Part shown: piece after piece, positions 8,006 to 15,568 of the stretch
How the letters are laid out: every line of letters begins with the position of its first letter
How positions within the stretch are numbered: the stretch's first letter is position 1
Assembly: GCA_005881175.1 (NCBI GenBank)
Contig: VBEN01000023.1
Location: forward strand, 1 to 34,752
Direction of reading: 5' to 3'
DNA from: Chloroflexota bacterium
Lineage (GTDB): Bacteria > Chloroflexota > Dormibacteria > CF-121
Length of the DNA stretch: 34,752 nucleotides
Made by a program: the position numbers and the translations under genes
Notes under the pieces: model-generated
What the model was told of the DNA's origin: nothing
Database searches by the model: none
What the model saw: the letters and a program-made list of their open reading frames with translations, nothing else

Positions 8006-8995
8006 ATGCCGGAACGCCGGACCATCCTGGTCACGGATGACAACGGTGCCAACCGCGACCTGCTGTGCGGCCAACTCTCGACTCTCGGCTTCTGGACAGA
8101 AGCCGCCACCAACGGTGAGGAGGCCGTCCGCGCGGCCCGGCGGCTCAAGCCAGACCTGATCCTGATGGACGTCGAGATGCCGGTCATGAATGGGCACGAG
8201 GCGTGCAAGCGGCTGAAAGCCGATCCCGCCACCGCTGACATCCCGGTGTTGATGATGACCGGGTTCGACCCTCGGCCGGAACGCTCGAAGATGGTGGAAG
8301 CGGGCGGCGACGACCTGATCGTGAAGCCGATCCCGATGCGCGACTTACAGGTGCGCGTTCGGGCGCTGCTGCGCCTCAAGGAGCTTCGCCGCGACCTTCG
8401 CAGCACGCAGGAGAGCCTGCGGGAACTGGTGAAGCGGGAAAACCCGACCGAATCCAAGGCGCCCTTCGACGACAGCGTCGCGCTCACGGCCCAGGCGCTG
8501 GCGCGCCTGATCGGGCTCGACGCCGAAGACCAGGAGGTCGCGTACCACGCCGGTCTGCTCCATGACATCGGCCAGATCGGCCTTTCCGAGGAGCTTCTGA
8601 ACAAGCAGGGCGGCCTGACGCCCGAGGAGTTTGCGCAGATCAAGCAGCACACCATCCTGGGTGCCGAAATCGCCGGCCCTTTCCGGCCAGCCTCAGTGCT
8701 CGCGCCGGCCATCCGGCACCACCACGAACGCTGGGACGGCACCGGCTACCCCGACAAGCTGCAGGGGCCCGCGATCCCGATGATGGCCCGCATCGTCGCG
8801 GTTGCCGATGCTTTCCATGCCATGATCACCGACCGCCCTTACCGCCCGCGTCATACGGTCGCCAAGGCACTCGAGATCCTGGCAGCGGGTACCGGCGCGC
8901 AATGGGATCCACGGCTGACCGCCGCGTTCGCCACGTCGTCCTTGCCGCAGCGAATTGCTGGCAGTGCACAGGACGACGAAGCGAAGATCGCCTAG
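8006..8995 (+). CDS. Response regulator with HD-GYP output (c-di-GMP phosphodiesterase-like)
   Basis: The 329-residue protein begins at ATG 8006; a GTG at 7982 is a weaker choice. The receiver (1-120) has D11-D12, phospho-site D55 and K107. A helical linker (about 120-150) leads to an HD-GYP domain with H186-D187, H215, HHH 238-240 and GYP 247-249. HD-GYP enzymes hydrolyse c-di-GMP to pGpG or GMP. Two changes are visible: the first helix lacks the His/Arg usually written HSxR (here DDSVAL), and the HDxGK lysine is Gln190. Activity may therefore be altered. The partner kinase is not adjacent; the divergent GGDEF protein suggests an opposing pair. Confidence 0.9.
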   Translation: MPERRTILVTDDNGANRDLLCGQLSTLGFWTEAATNGEEAVRAARRLKPDLILMDVEMPVMNGHEACKRLKADPATADIPVLMMTGFDPRPERSKMVEAGGDDLIVKPIPMRDLQVRVRALLRLKELRRDLRSTQESLRELVKRENPTESKAPFDDSVALTAQALARLIGLDAEDQEVAYHAGLLHDIGQIGLSEELLNKQGGLTPEEFAQIKQHTILGAEIAGPFRPASVLAPAIRHHHERWDGTGYPDKLQGPAIPMMARIVAVADAFHAMITDRPYRPRHTVAKALEILAAGTGAQWDPRLTAAFATSSLPQRIAGSAQDDEAKIA

Positions 8996-9004
8996 CAGAT
9001 TGTT

Positions 9005-9036
9005 GAAGGTCAGGTGAGGAACCCCACCCGACCTTC
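9005..9036. terminator. Hairpin between convergent genes
   Basis: A 12-bp stem with one mismatch (9005-9016 with 9025-9036) and an 8-nt loop lies between the HD-GYP stop (8995) and the SUKH-like stop (9041). Neither strand shows a strong T-run, so termination may be weak or factor-dependent. Confidence 0.45.
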
Positions 9037-9040
9037 TCGA

Positions 9041-9352
9041 TTATCTGTAGCTCTTGGTGGTTAGATCGAAGTGGTAGACGCGGCCACTTTGCGTCATAAG
9101 GTCTACTACGCTCCCATTGACGGCCGTGACAGTCAGCCAGGTATCCGCTGCAGGTATGGTGTAAAATTCTTCTCCGGCAATATCCCCGGCGCCCAGTTCC
9201 GTTAGAAATTTCCTGTACGTTGGTGGAAACCTGACCCCGAGCGCCGATTCGGCATCCGCCACCATTTCGGTCGACCGTTTCCCTACGAAATCGGCCTGGC
9301 GGTCATTCCTAGCGACCAGCTGCAGCGCAGCGTCCATGTCTTTCATTGCCAT
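9041..9352 (-). CDS. SUKH (SMI1/KNR4)-like small protein, short form
   Basis: The 103-residue protein matches the SUKH core: helix AESALGVRFPPTYRKFLTEL, then GAGDIAGEEFYTI, and a closing strand SGRVYHFD. Family members are often 130-160 residues. This one has a compressed middle and ends right after the last strand, so it may be trimmed. Many bacterial SUKH proteins are immunity partners of secreted nuclease toxins, but no toxin is visible nearby. Base composition looks less GC-rich than the flanking genes, and the gene stands alone between two hairpins, which suggests a transferred orphan. The ATG at 9352 is followed closely by others at codons 3 and 6. Confidence 0.7.
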   Translation of the reverse strand: MAMKDMDAALQLVARNDRQADFVGKRSTEMVADAESALGVRFPPTYRKFLTELGAGDIAGEEFYTIPAADTWLTVTAVNGSVVDLMTQSGRVYHFDLTTKSYR

Positions 9353-9472
9353 TGCGTCACCGTGCTTGGATCGATGGCGGATTCGTCACGGGGATCGCTG
9401 ACGTGCAGAACCCGCCCAGTGTAGCCCCCTGGGCTTTGCCCCCAAGCGAGATGGATGTTCCTCAGAAAACGA

Positions 9473-9498
9473 TTCGGCCGGCCCGAAGGCCGGCCGAA
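9473..9498 (-). terminator. Rho-independent terminator of the type IV pilus operon
   Basis: A perfect 11-bp stem (9473-9483 with 9488-9498) has the extra-stable loop TTCG when read on the minus strand and is followed by TCGTTTTCTG. It lies 24 nt after the pilin stop codon and closes the operon. Confidence 0.85.
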
Positions 9499-9521
9499 CC
9501 CTTGAATGCCTCAGCGGTCGC

Positions 9522-9989
9522 TTAGTTGTAGATGCAGGTGGCGTTGCCCTGGATCGCGCCGTGCACGGTACCCTGGGGCGGCGCAGCCTTGTATGTAAAC
9601 AGCTCGGTACCGGTCGCCGGTGCCCCGCTGTTCCAGTTGGCTGTCGAGCTATGCAGCAGGTTGGCCATGAGCAGTTCGGCCTGGTTGATGGTCGTGCCCG
9701 CGGCCGGGCTGGAGACGTCGCTAGCGCCCGGCAGGCTGGCCGGTGCGACGGTACCGACCGGGTAGACGCCGTAGGTGTTCCAGTACAGGTCGGCGGCACC
9801 CTGAATGGTCGCGCCGTCGGTCTTCATCCCGTTGCAGGCCGCGTTGGCATTGACACCCGAGATGTTGAAGAGAACGATCGCCGCCAGGATGCCGAGGATC
9901 GCGATGACCACGAGCAGTTCTACGAGAGTGAAGCCTTCCTGGCTGCGATGCGAGCGGCGGCGCGCATCTTTGAGTAGTTCGAGAAGCAT
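9522..9989 (-). CDS. Major type IV pilin (prepilin)
   Basis: The 155-residue prepilin has a 19-residue basic leader ending EG, then FTLVELL with the conserved Glu at mature position 5 (E24). One hydrophobic helix (IAILGILAAIVLF) serves for membrane retention and fibre assembly. Two cysteines in the mature part (ANAACNG and the C-terminal TCIYN) could form the usual disulfide. A strong AAGGAGG site lies 11 nt before the ATG. A possible -10 box TAATCT (10021-10026 on the plus strand) could give separate high-level expression, though the -35 is weak. It is the last gene of the pil operon, right before the terminator. Its position, RBS and length favour it as the main subunit. Confidence 0.9.
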   Translation of the reverse strand: MLLELLKDARRRSHRSQEGFTLVELLVVIAILGILAAIVLFNISGVNANAACNGMKTDGATIQGAADLYWNTYGVYPVGTVAPASLPGASDVSSPAAGTTINQAELLMANLLHSSTANWNSGAPATGTELFTYKAAPPQGTVHGAIQGNATCIYN

Positions 9990-10060
9990 GTTGTTGTCGT
10001 TGACCTCCTTAGCTCTGTCGAGATTAGGGCCGCTTTCTTGCGAGATTCATGAAAGTTCGC

Positions 10061-10210
10061 TCAGTGGAGTAGCAGTTGTGTCACGGCGACGGTCACCGCT
10101 CCGAGCGCCAGCACGATGACCACGAGCCCCACCAGCGGCCGGGTGCGACCTGCCCGCCGCGGCGCCGAGAAATCGACGGCAACGTTGAAAGCGCGATCAG
10201 GCCGCGACAC
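10061..10210 (-). CDS. 49-residue single-pass membrane protein in the PilN position
   Basis: A GTG at 10210, preceded by a good GGAGG site 7-8 nt upstream inside the end of pilM, opens a 49-codon frame ending TGA at 10061. It overlaps pilM by 14 nt. The protein has a polar, Arg-rich N-terminus (about 1-24) and one hydrophobic helix (about 26-48: LVGLVVIVLALGAVTV), ending just after it. PilN normally follows PilM and starts with a short cytoplasmic segment and one membrane helix. This could be a PilN reduced to its membrane anchor or an unrelated small pilus protein. The periplasmic domain is absent. Confidence 0.6.
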   Translation of the reverse strand: MSRPDRAFNVAVDFSAPRRAGRTRPLVGLVVIVLALGAVTVAVTQLLLH

Positions 10211-11108
10211 GAGTGTCACCTCCCTGTGACGGAGTGAGGCGGTTCCGCCACCTGCTCTGCTGGATCAGCCCAGCCCCGGCAAAGTGGGCTTCCCATGGAA
10301 AACCTGGCGGGACCGTGAACCGTGTCGTGGGAAGAGTGACCCTGAAATCAAAGCGCTGCTCGGCCCGCTGGGGGCCGTCAGGGAGGAAGCTGAAACGCCC
10401 GCCGAGAAAGAGGGGCGTTGCGGATGTGATCGGAACGTCGGAGGCGGAACCACGAATGAACTTGATCAGCGCGTTGAGTGAGAGCGCCAGCTCATCGAGC
10501 TGGGCCTCGACGTCGTCGGCCGGTGCGTCGAGCAGAAAAGTCCGAAAGAACCGCGGCCGCCCTCGTGCCATGAGCACCAGGGTGGCCTCCGCCGCTCCCC
10601 ACTCCAGAAGCAGCCCATCGGCCACGCCCATGCCGCGCGCCAGGGCCAGGGGCTTCAAGTCCATCCGCTCGACCTGCAGGCCGGCCGCAGCCACTGCCGC
10701 AATCAGCGCATCGATCATCTCCCGCCTGGCGGCAGCGAGGTAGACGGCATAGCCGTCGGCATCCCGGATCGCGTTCCAGGCGAAGTACACGTCGGCAGCG
10801 GTCATCGGCACCTGCCGGCGGCCCTCGAACATGACCGCACGACTGAGCTCGCTATCTCGAAGGGCGGGCAATCGGAAATCTCGGAAGGCCGTGCCGGTTT
10901 CCGCGATGGCGACCCGGGCGCGGGTCGCGGTGAAGCCACCCGCCTCGACAGCACCGCGGACGGCTGCCGTCAGCAATGGGGTAGGCATGCCGTCAATGAG
11001 GGCGCCATCGGGAAGGAGGACTTCAGCGTGATAGGTGAGGAGGCGACCATCGGCCTCCATCAGCTTCAGCTCTCGAGCCCCAAGATCGATCGCGCAGACG
11101 CGAGTCAC
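10197..11108 (-). CDS. pilM: PilM-like actin-fold pilus assembly ATPase
   Basis: The 303-residue protein has the actin-like N-terminal strand-turn (CAIDLGARELKLME), a middle segment with the YFAWN and YAVYLAAARREMIDAL patterns found in PilM/FtsA-like proteins, and a later GGRFSFLP segment. PilM is cytoplasmic and links the inner-membrane PilN/PilO platform to the motor. It is somewhat shorter than typical PilM (about 350), mostly at the C-terminus. The GTG start overlaps the preceding minor-pilin stop (GTGA), and the next small gene overlaps its own end. Identification rests on fold-level motifs plus position. Confidence 0.75.
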   Translation of the reverse strand: MTRVCAIDLGARELKLMEADGRLLTYHAEVLLPDGALIDGMPTPLLTAAVRGAVEAGGFTATRARVAIAETGTAFRDFRLPALRDSELSRAVMFEGRRQVPMTAADVYFAWNAIRDADGYAVYLAAARREMIDALIAAVAAAGLQVERMDLKPLALARGMGVADGLLLEWGAAEATLVLMARGRPRFFRTFLLDAPADDVEAQLDELALSLNALIKFIRGSASDVPITSATPLFLGGRFSFLPDGPQRAEQRFDFRVTLPTTRFTVPPGFPWEAHFAGAGLIQQSRWRNRLTPSQGGDTRVAA

Positions 11109-11530
11109 TGAAAGCTTTCCCAGGTGACGACTGACGACGTGCCTACCTCAGTGATGAGTGCGGTGAGCGTTCGATTCGTGCCGTTCGCCGTTATCGTGAT
11201 GTTCCAGGTCGCGCCGTTGCCATGGCAGGGATTGCCCTTGCTGATTCCGACATTGACCGTAATGGCCCCGGTGGCATAGTTGAGGGTCAGCGTGCTCGTC
11301 TTGGGAGCATTGCAGCCGTTTCCATTCTTGTCGTCGATGACCTGCATCGCATACGCAAGACCGGCGTCCAGCGCATAGGTCGAGCGAGTATCCGCGCGCA
11401 CGCTCCCCAGCCCGAGGAAGGCCGCGCTGGCTAGACTGAGTGCGGCCCATACCATCAGGAGGAAGGCGGCCACGAAGGCCAGCACCACGAGAAGCGCCTG
11501 CCCGCGTTGGCGAGCCAAGCGTTTAGGCAT
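11105..11530 (-). CDS. PilX-like minor pilus protein
   Basis: From the ATG at 11530, which shares one base with the preceding stop (TGATG), the protein has 141 residues. It begins with a basic segment and RGQALLVVLAFVAAFLLMVW, a long hydrophobic helix, then a region typical of PilX N-terminal domains (RADTRSTYALDAGLAYAMQ). A secreted C-terminal domain with two cysteines (GNGCNAP and NPCHGNG) follows. It lacks the GFTLxE cleavage box of true prepilins, as is common for PilX-type proteins. It probably primes or decorates the pilus tip together with the two pseudopilins upstream. Confidence 0.75.
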   Translation of the reverse strand: MPKRLARQRGQALLVVLAFVAAFLLMVWAALSLASAAFLGLGSVRADTRSTYALDAGLAYAMQVIDDKNGNGCNAPKTSTLTLNYATGAITVNVGISKGNPCHGNGATWNITITANGTNRTLTALITEVGTSSVVTWESFQ

Positions 11531-12000
11531 CAGACACACCCACCCGGCCGGTTGCTCACGTTCAGGAGGACCGCCGCCGCTCCGGTCGCGGAGGGCAGGA
11601 TGCTCAGCGTGCCGTAGCAACTAACGGGCGCCCAGCTGATGGCGACCGTTCTCATCCCCCGGGCGATGACCTGGGCGGAGCCGGCCGTGCGAACCAGATT
11701 GTTGCTACCGTCGATGCTGTAGGTGACGTTGACTGGGGGCGACCCGTACGTGAAGGTAATGGGGTTGCCTGCCGAGACGGTGCCGGTCGGGCGGCTCGTT
11801 GTGTTTGCGCTGTTCAGGTCCCGGGTCAGCCACAGGCTGGCTTCGCTGACCGCGGCGTCGGCCGCGATCACCCGCGCCTCGTTGCTGATCGCCCGATAGC
11901 CGACGAGGAAGGTGCCCGCCATTGCCAGGCTCACGATGGTGAATATGGCGATGCTGACCATCACCTCGACCAGCGTGAAGCCCCGCTGCCCGCCCATCAT
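11530..12000 (-). CDS. Minor pilin/pseudopilin (PilW/GspJ-like)
   Basis: The 156-residue protein has a 7-residue leader ending in Gly, then FTLVEVMVSIAIFTIV with the Glu at mature position 5. It is followed by an amphipathic helix (RAISNEARVIAADAAVSEASLWLTRDL) and a beta-rich C-terminal domain with a cysteine pair. The size and the WLTRDL segment after the helix fit the PilW/GspJ group. The ATG overlaps the upstream stop as ATGA. Specific family assignment is by pattern only. Confidence 0.8.
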   Translation of the reverse strand: MMGGQRGFTLVEVMVSIAIFTIVSLAMAGTFLVGYRAISNEARVIAADAAVSEASLWLTRDLNSANTTSRPTGTVSAGNPITFTYGSPPVNVTYSIDGSNNLVRTAGSAQVIARGMRTVAISWAPVSCYGTLSILPSATGAAAVLLNVSNRPGGCV

Positions 12001-12404
12001 GGCTGCTCCTTCATGAAGATCAGCACTTCACTCGATCCGTTCGGCCCGCGAACCGTGAGGGTGATCTTCTGCAGGCCCACGTCGGGGTTGCCGGCATTGA
12101 AGTTTGGTGGGTTGGTCAGAGCGCTGTAGTAGAGGACCTGATAGGCGAAGGTGTAACCGCTAACGGCGGGGATGTTCTGATATACGGTCGTGTTACCTGC
12201 CGGTGGCGGGCCCGGCGAGTAGACCTGGCTCTTGATGTACTCGGCTTCCGAGCGGGTCAGACGGTCGAGCGTCGTCTCCTGCTGATGCCGGTTGGCGGCG
12301 AGGGTGATCGCGGAGAAGGCGCTGAGGATGGCGACGACGATGATCGCCATTAGCGCGATCGCCACCATGGTTTCGATCAGGCTGAAGCCGCGCTTCGCGG
12401 TCAT
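11997..12404 (-). CDS. Minor pilin/pseudopilin (PilV/GspI-like)
   Basis: The 135-residue protein has a short leader MTAKRG, the cleavage box FSLIETMVAIALMAIIVVAIL with Glu at mature position 5, a hydrophilic helix rich in Gln/Arg (about 35-58), and a small C-terminal domain. The gene is overlapped at both ends by ATGA junctions with pilC and the next pseudopilin, so the order pilC, V-like, W/J-like and X-like forms one translational unit. Confidence 0.8.
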   Translation of the reverse strand: MTAKRGFSLIETMVAIALMAIIVVAILSAFSAITLAANRHQQETTLDRLTRSEAEYIKSQVYSPGPPPAGNTTVYQNIPAVSGYTFAYQVLYYSALTNPPNFNAGNPDVGLQKITLTVRGPNGSSEVLIFMKEQP

Positions 12405-13612
12405 TTCAACGCTCCCACCAGGCCGTACATGGCGGAGATCAATGACACGGCGATGAAACCGACCATGATGCCCACCGCCACCGTCATCACCGGCTCGATC
12501 AGCGACGTCATCGCCCGGATTCGATACTCGAGCTCCTCTTCGTAGAACTCGGCGGCCTGCTCCAGGTAGGTATCCAGCGTTCCCGTCTCCTCGCCGACGC
12601 GAACCATCTGGGTCAGCATCGGCGGAAAAAGGTGCGTGCGGATCAGCGGCCCGGCAAACCCCTCACCGCTCGTCATCTGCTCCTTCACCGTGGTCAGTCC
12701 TCGCTGGAAGACCCTGTTGCCGGTGCTGGCGATAACCGCCTCGAAGGTCTGCCCCAACGGCACCCCGGCTTTCAACACCATGGCCAGCGTCCGGGCAAAG
12801 CGATTCAACACGGCCGACAGAACGATTGGCCCCAGGATCGGCACCCGGATGGAAAGTTGGTCTTTGACGTAGGCCCCGCGTGCGGTTCGCAGCGCGAGGA
12901 CGATGCCGCCGGCCGCGGCGACGACGACGGCTCCGATGACCAGCCCCCACCGGCGCGTGAAGTCCACGATCCCGATCAGGATCCGTGTCGATAACGGCAG
13001 CTCCACCCGAAACTCCGCGAAGATCCGTGTAAAGGCCGGAAGCGCGAAGAAGACAAGGATGATGACGACGCCCGTCGCCACCACCAGGATGACGGCCGGG
13101 TAGATTAGCGCCGCCTGAACCCGGCGTACCGTGTTCAGATCGCGCCGTAAATATCCGGCCAGCTCCGTCAGGGTTGCTTCGAGGTTACCGGTGAGCTCGG
13201 CAACCCGCACCAGGTCGACGTACAGCGTAGGGAAGACTTTGGGGTGCTTTACCAGCGCCTCAGAGAGGTTCTGTCCGCGCTCGAGATCATCCAGCACGGC
13301 CAGGATCACGCGCTTGAACAGCGGTGACGCGGTCTCCTGAGCGATGGTTCCCAGCGCCCGGCTCATCGGCACACCGGCGCCGACAAACGTCGCCAGCTGC
13401 CGGGTGAACAGGATGATGTCGGCCCGGGAGATCTGATAGAGGGACGGAAAGTAGTCCGCCATCGTCTTGCGTGGCGGGGCGGGATTGAGCTCGACGATCT
13501 TGAGTCCTTCCAACCAGAGGGCTTGTTCGGCGGCAGACGTGCCTTCGGCATCGATCCGCCCCTCGCGCCGTTGCCCGGCCTCGGTGTAGGCCAGGTAGGC
13601 ATAGCTAGGCAT
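12401..13612 (-). CDS. pilC: Type IV pilus inner-membrane platform protein PilC
   Basis: The 403-residue platform protein has two repeated GspF domains (about 60-190 and 265-395) with three membrane helices near 165-190, 215-238 and 370-395. GspF hallmarks are FTRQLATFVGAGVPMSRAL in the first copy and FARTLAMVLKAGVPLGQTF in the second, plus a final LIEPVMTVAVGIMVGFI helix. It couples the PilB and PilT motors to pilin insertion and extraction. I prefer the ATG at 13612: it has GAGG 6 nt upstream, overlaps the pilB stop by 8 nt, and gives the usual MPxYxY start. A GTG at 13624 would add four residues. Confidence 0.93.
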   Translation of the reverse strand: MPSYAYLAYTEAGQRREGRIDAEGTSAAEQALWLEGLKIVELNPAPPRKTMADYFPSLYQISRADIILFTRQLATFVGAGVPMSRALGTIAQETASPLFKRVILAVLDDLERGQNLSEALVKHPKVFPTLYVDLVRVAELTGNLEATLTELAGYLRRDLNTVRRVQAALIYPAVILVVATGVVIILVFFALPAFTRIFAEFRVELPLSTRILIGIVDFTRRWGLVIGAVVVAAAGGIVLALRTARGAYVKDQLSIRVPILGPIVLSAVLNRFARTLAMVLKAGVPLGQTFEAVIASTGNRVFQRGLTTVKEQMTSGEGFAGPLIRTHLFPPMLTQMVRVGEETGTLDTYLEQAAEFYEEELEYRIRAMTSLIEPVMTVAVGIMVGFIAVSLISAMYGLVGALK

Positions 13613-15332
13613 CCATTTCCTCACTCAGGTGAACAGAGCGCATGACCTCACCGATCGTGGTGAGGCCCTCGTCGACCTTCGCCAGGCCGGACGAGCGGAG
13701 CGCCGTCATGCCCTGGGCGGTGGCCAGCGTTCGCAGGACCCCTGGCGACGCGTTCCGCAGCAGGAGCCGTTTGATCCCGTCGGTCATACGGAGGACCTCG
13801 AAGACGCCGATGCGGCCATGAAAGCCGGTATGGGCACAGAAGGCGCATCCGTTCCCGTGCTTGAAGACCGTGCCCTGACCGCCGATCGCTCGATAGAACT
13901 CCAGCTCCTCAGGAGCCGGCTCGTAGGCAAGCGTGCACTCGGGGCAGATCCGGCGAACGAGTCGCTGCGCCAACACGCCGATCACCGCCGAGGTCACCAT
14001 GAACGATTCGATGCCCATCTCCAGGAATCGGTAGATGGCGCCGATCGCGTCGGTCGCGTGCAGTGAAGAGAGCACCAGGTGACCCGTCAGCGCGGACTGC
14101 ACGGAGATCTCGGCCGTTTCCTTGTCGCGGATCTCTCCGACGAGAATCGCATCCGGGTCCTGGCGGAGAATGGCGCGCAAGCCGTTCGCAAACGTAATGC
14201 CGGCCAGCCGGTTGATCTGAATCTGGTTGACACCCTGGAAGGTGTACTCGACCGGATCTTCGATCGTCATGATGTTCTGCTCGTTACGGTTGAGCTCGTT
14301 GAGCGCCGCGTAGAGCGTGGTCGTCTTGCCGCTTCCGGTCGGCCCCGTGACGAGCAGCATGCCGTAGGGCGACTGGACCAGGGCGCGGAACGTCTGGAGC
14401 GATGCCGCTGAAAACCCGAGGGTGTCGAGACGCAGGATGGATCGCGACCGCTCCAGGAGGCGCAGCACCACTTTTTCGCCCCAGATGGTCTCGATGGTTC
14501 CCACCCGAATGTCGAGCGGCCGGCCATCGACCGTCGTCTGAATCTGTCCGTCCTGGCTGTGGCGCCGGTCGACGATGTCGAGGTTGGCCAGAAGCTTCAC
14601 GCGCGAGGAGATCGGCGCGGCCAGCGTCGCCGGCAGCCGGGTCGCATCGTGCAGAACGCCGTCGATCCGGAAGCGCACACGCAGGTGATCCTGCTGCGGC
14701 TCGATGTGAATGTCCGAGGCTCGCTCTTCCGCTCCCTGGGCGATGATCAGGTCGACGATCTGCACCACCGGCGCGTCTTGCTTGACGTCGGCCAGTCGTC
14801 GCGTCGCGAGGGTGGGCCGAAATGTCTCCTCGAAGGAGCGGACGTTGCGGTCCACCCCGGTTCGAAGCTTGTAGGCCTGGGTGATCGCCTTCTCGATGTC
14901 CGATCGCACCCCCAGCACCGGCTTGATGCGCCTCCGGGTGAGCACCTTCAATTCGGCGAACAGCGCCAGGTCGCCAGGGTCGACGGTCGCGAGTTCGAGC
15001 TCGTCCTTGTCCACCCGTAGGGGCAGGATGGTGTGTTCGCGGGCGTAGGACTCCGAGACCAGGGCGAGGGCATCGTTCTCGATCCGCGTTCGGCTGAAAT
15101 CGACTTGCGGAACGTTGAAATGCAGACTGAGCACACCGGCGAGCGCCTTTTCGTCGACGAGGCCCTGGGCAAGGAGGATCTGACCCAGCGGGCGGCGCTG
15201 CCGCTTTTGCTCAACCAGGGCGGCTTCCAGCTGCTCCGCGGTGAGTAGGCCGTTTTCAAGCAGCAGCTCGCCGAGGCGCTTTTCCTGGCGTAGACCGAAC
15301 CGCCCGGCAGGCTGGCGCTCCACGGTGCTCAC
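13605..15332 (-). CDS. pilB: PilB pilus-extension ATPase with an MshEN-type N-terminus
   Basis: The 575-residue motor has Walker A GPTGSGKT at 330-337, the Asp box ASDIHIEP, Walker B ILVGEIRD, a His-box strand LSSLHATDA and a zinc site formed by ICPEC and GCAFC. It powers pilin polymerisation on the cytoplasmic face of PilC. Residues 19-42 match the c-di-GMP-binding MshEN motif (RLGxxLLxxGLLxxxxLxxxLxxQ). The second copy (48-71) has Pro in place of the first Arg and His in place of the final Gln. The GTG start overlaps the small helix-turn-helix gene upstream (GTGA). The N-terminal motif and the many nearby GGDEF genes suggest control by c-di-GMP. Confidence 0.95.
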   Translation of the reverse strand: MSTVERQPAGRFGLRQEKRLGELLLENGLLTAEQLEAALVEQKRQRRPLGQILLAQGLVDEKALAGVLSLHFNVPQVDFSRTRIENDALALVSESYAREHTILPLRVDKDELELATVDPGDLALFAELKVLTRRRIKPVLGVRSDIEKAITQAYKLRTGVDRNVRSFEETFRPTLATRRLADVKQDAPVVQIVDLIIAQGAEERASDIHIEPQQDHLRVRFRIDGVLHDATRLPATLAAPISSRVKLLANLDIVDRRHSQDGQIQTTVDGRPLDIRVGTIETIWGEKVVLRLLERSRSILRLDTLGFSAASLQTFRALVQSPYGMLLVTGPTGSGKTTTLYAALNELNRNEQNIMTIEDPVEYTFQGVNQIQINRLAGITFANGLRAILRQDPDAILVGEIRDKETAEISVQSALTGHLVLSSLHATDAIGAIYRFLEMGIESFMVTSAVIGVLAQRLVRRICPECTLAYEPAPEELEFYRAIGGQGTVFKHGNGCAFCAHTGFHGRIGVFEVLRMTDGIKRLLLRNASPGVLRTLATAQGMTALRSSGLAKVDEGLTTIGEVMRSVHLSEEMDA

Positions 15333-15523
15333 GCGATCGCCCCAGGGATTGGCCCTTCCAGCTGGCGGCGGATCTCTCGGAGCGCGTCCGGCGTGAAGCG
15401 CAAGTGCCGGCCCGGGGTGCGGAAAGCGGGCTGAATATCGCCGCGGTTGACGGCGCGGATCAGCGTCGACTTACTGATCCCGAGCCAGCGCGCCGCCTCG
15501 CTCGTCGACAGCGCCGGCTTCAT
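15329..15523 (-). CDS. Small excisionase/MerR-type helix-turn-helix protein
   Basis: The 64-residue protein is a single HTH_17-type domain: LSTSEAARWLGISKSTLIRA (helix-turn-helix), a wing RTPGRHLRFTPDAL, and a short tail. Such proteins bind DNA in BldC, MerR and phage excisionase families. There is no integrase or phage gene nearby, so a recombination role is unlikely; a local regulator of the pil operon is more plausible. It lies 45 bp downstream of pilT and overlaps pilB by GTGA, so it is made with the motors. It resembles in type the N-terminal domain of the GGDEF protein at 5515-7896. Confidence 0.85.
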   Translation of the reverse strand: MKPALSTSEAARWLGISKSTLIRAVNRGDIQPAFRTPGRHLRFTPDALREIRRQLEGPIPGAIA

Positions 15524-15568
15524 GGCTTTCCAACCGGAGCAACCGCGTCAAGTGAGGCAAACCTGCGA

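Noticed and set aside
7897-8742. N-terminal extension of the GGDEF frame up to 8742
   Set aside because: The extension is antisense to the receiver/HD-GYP gene and is Ser/Arg-rich without domains. The helix-turn-helix starts at 7896, so the gene starts there or at 7932.
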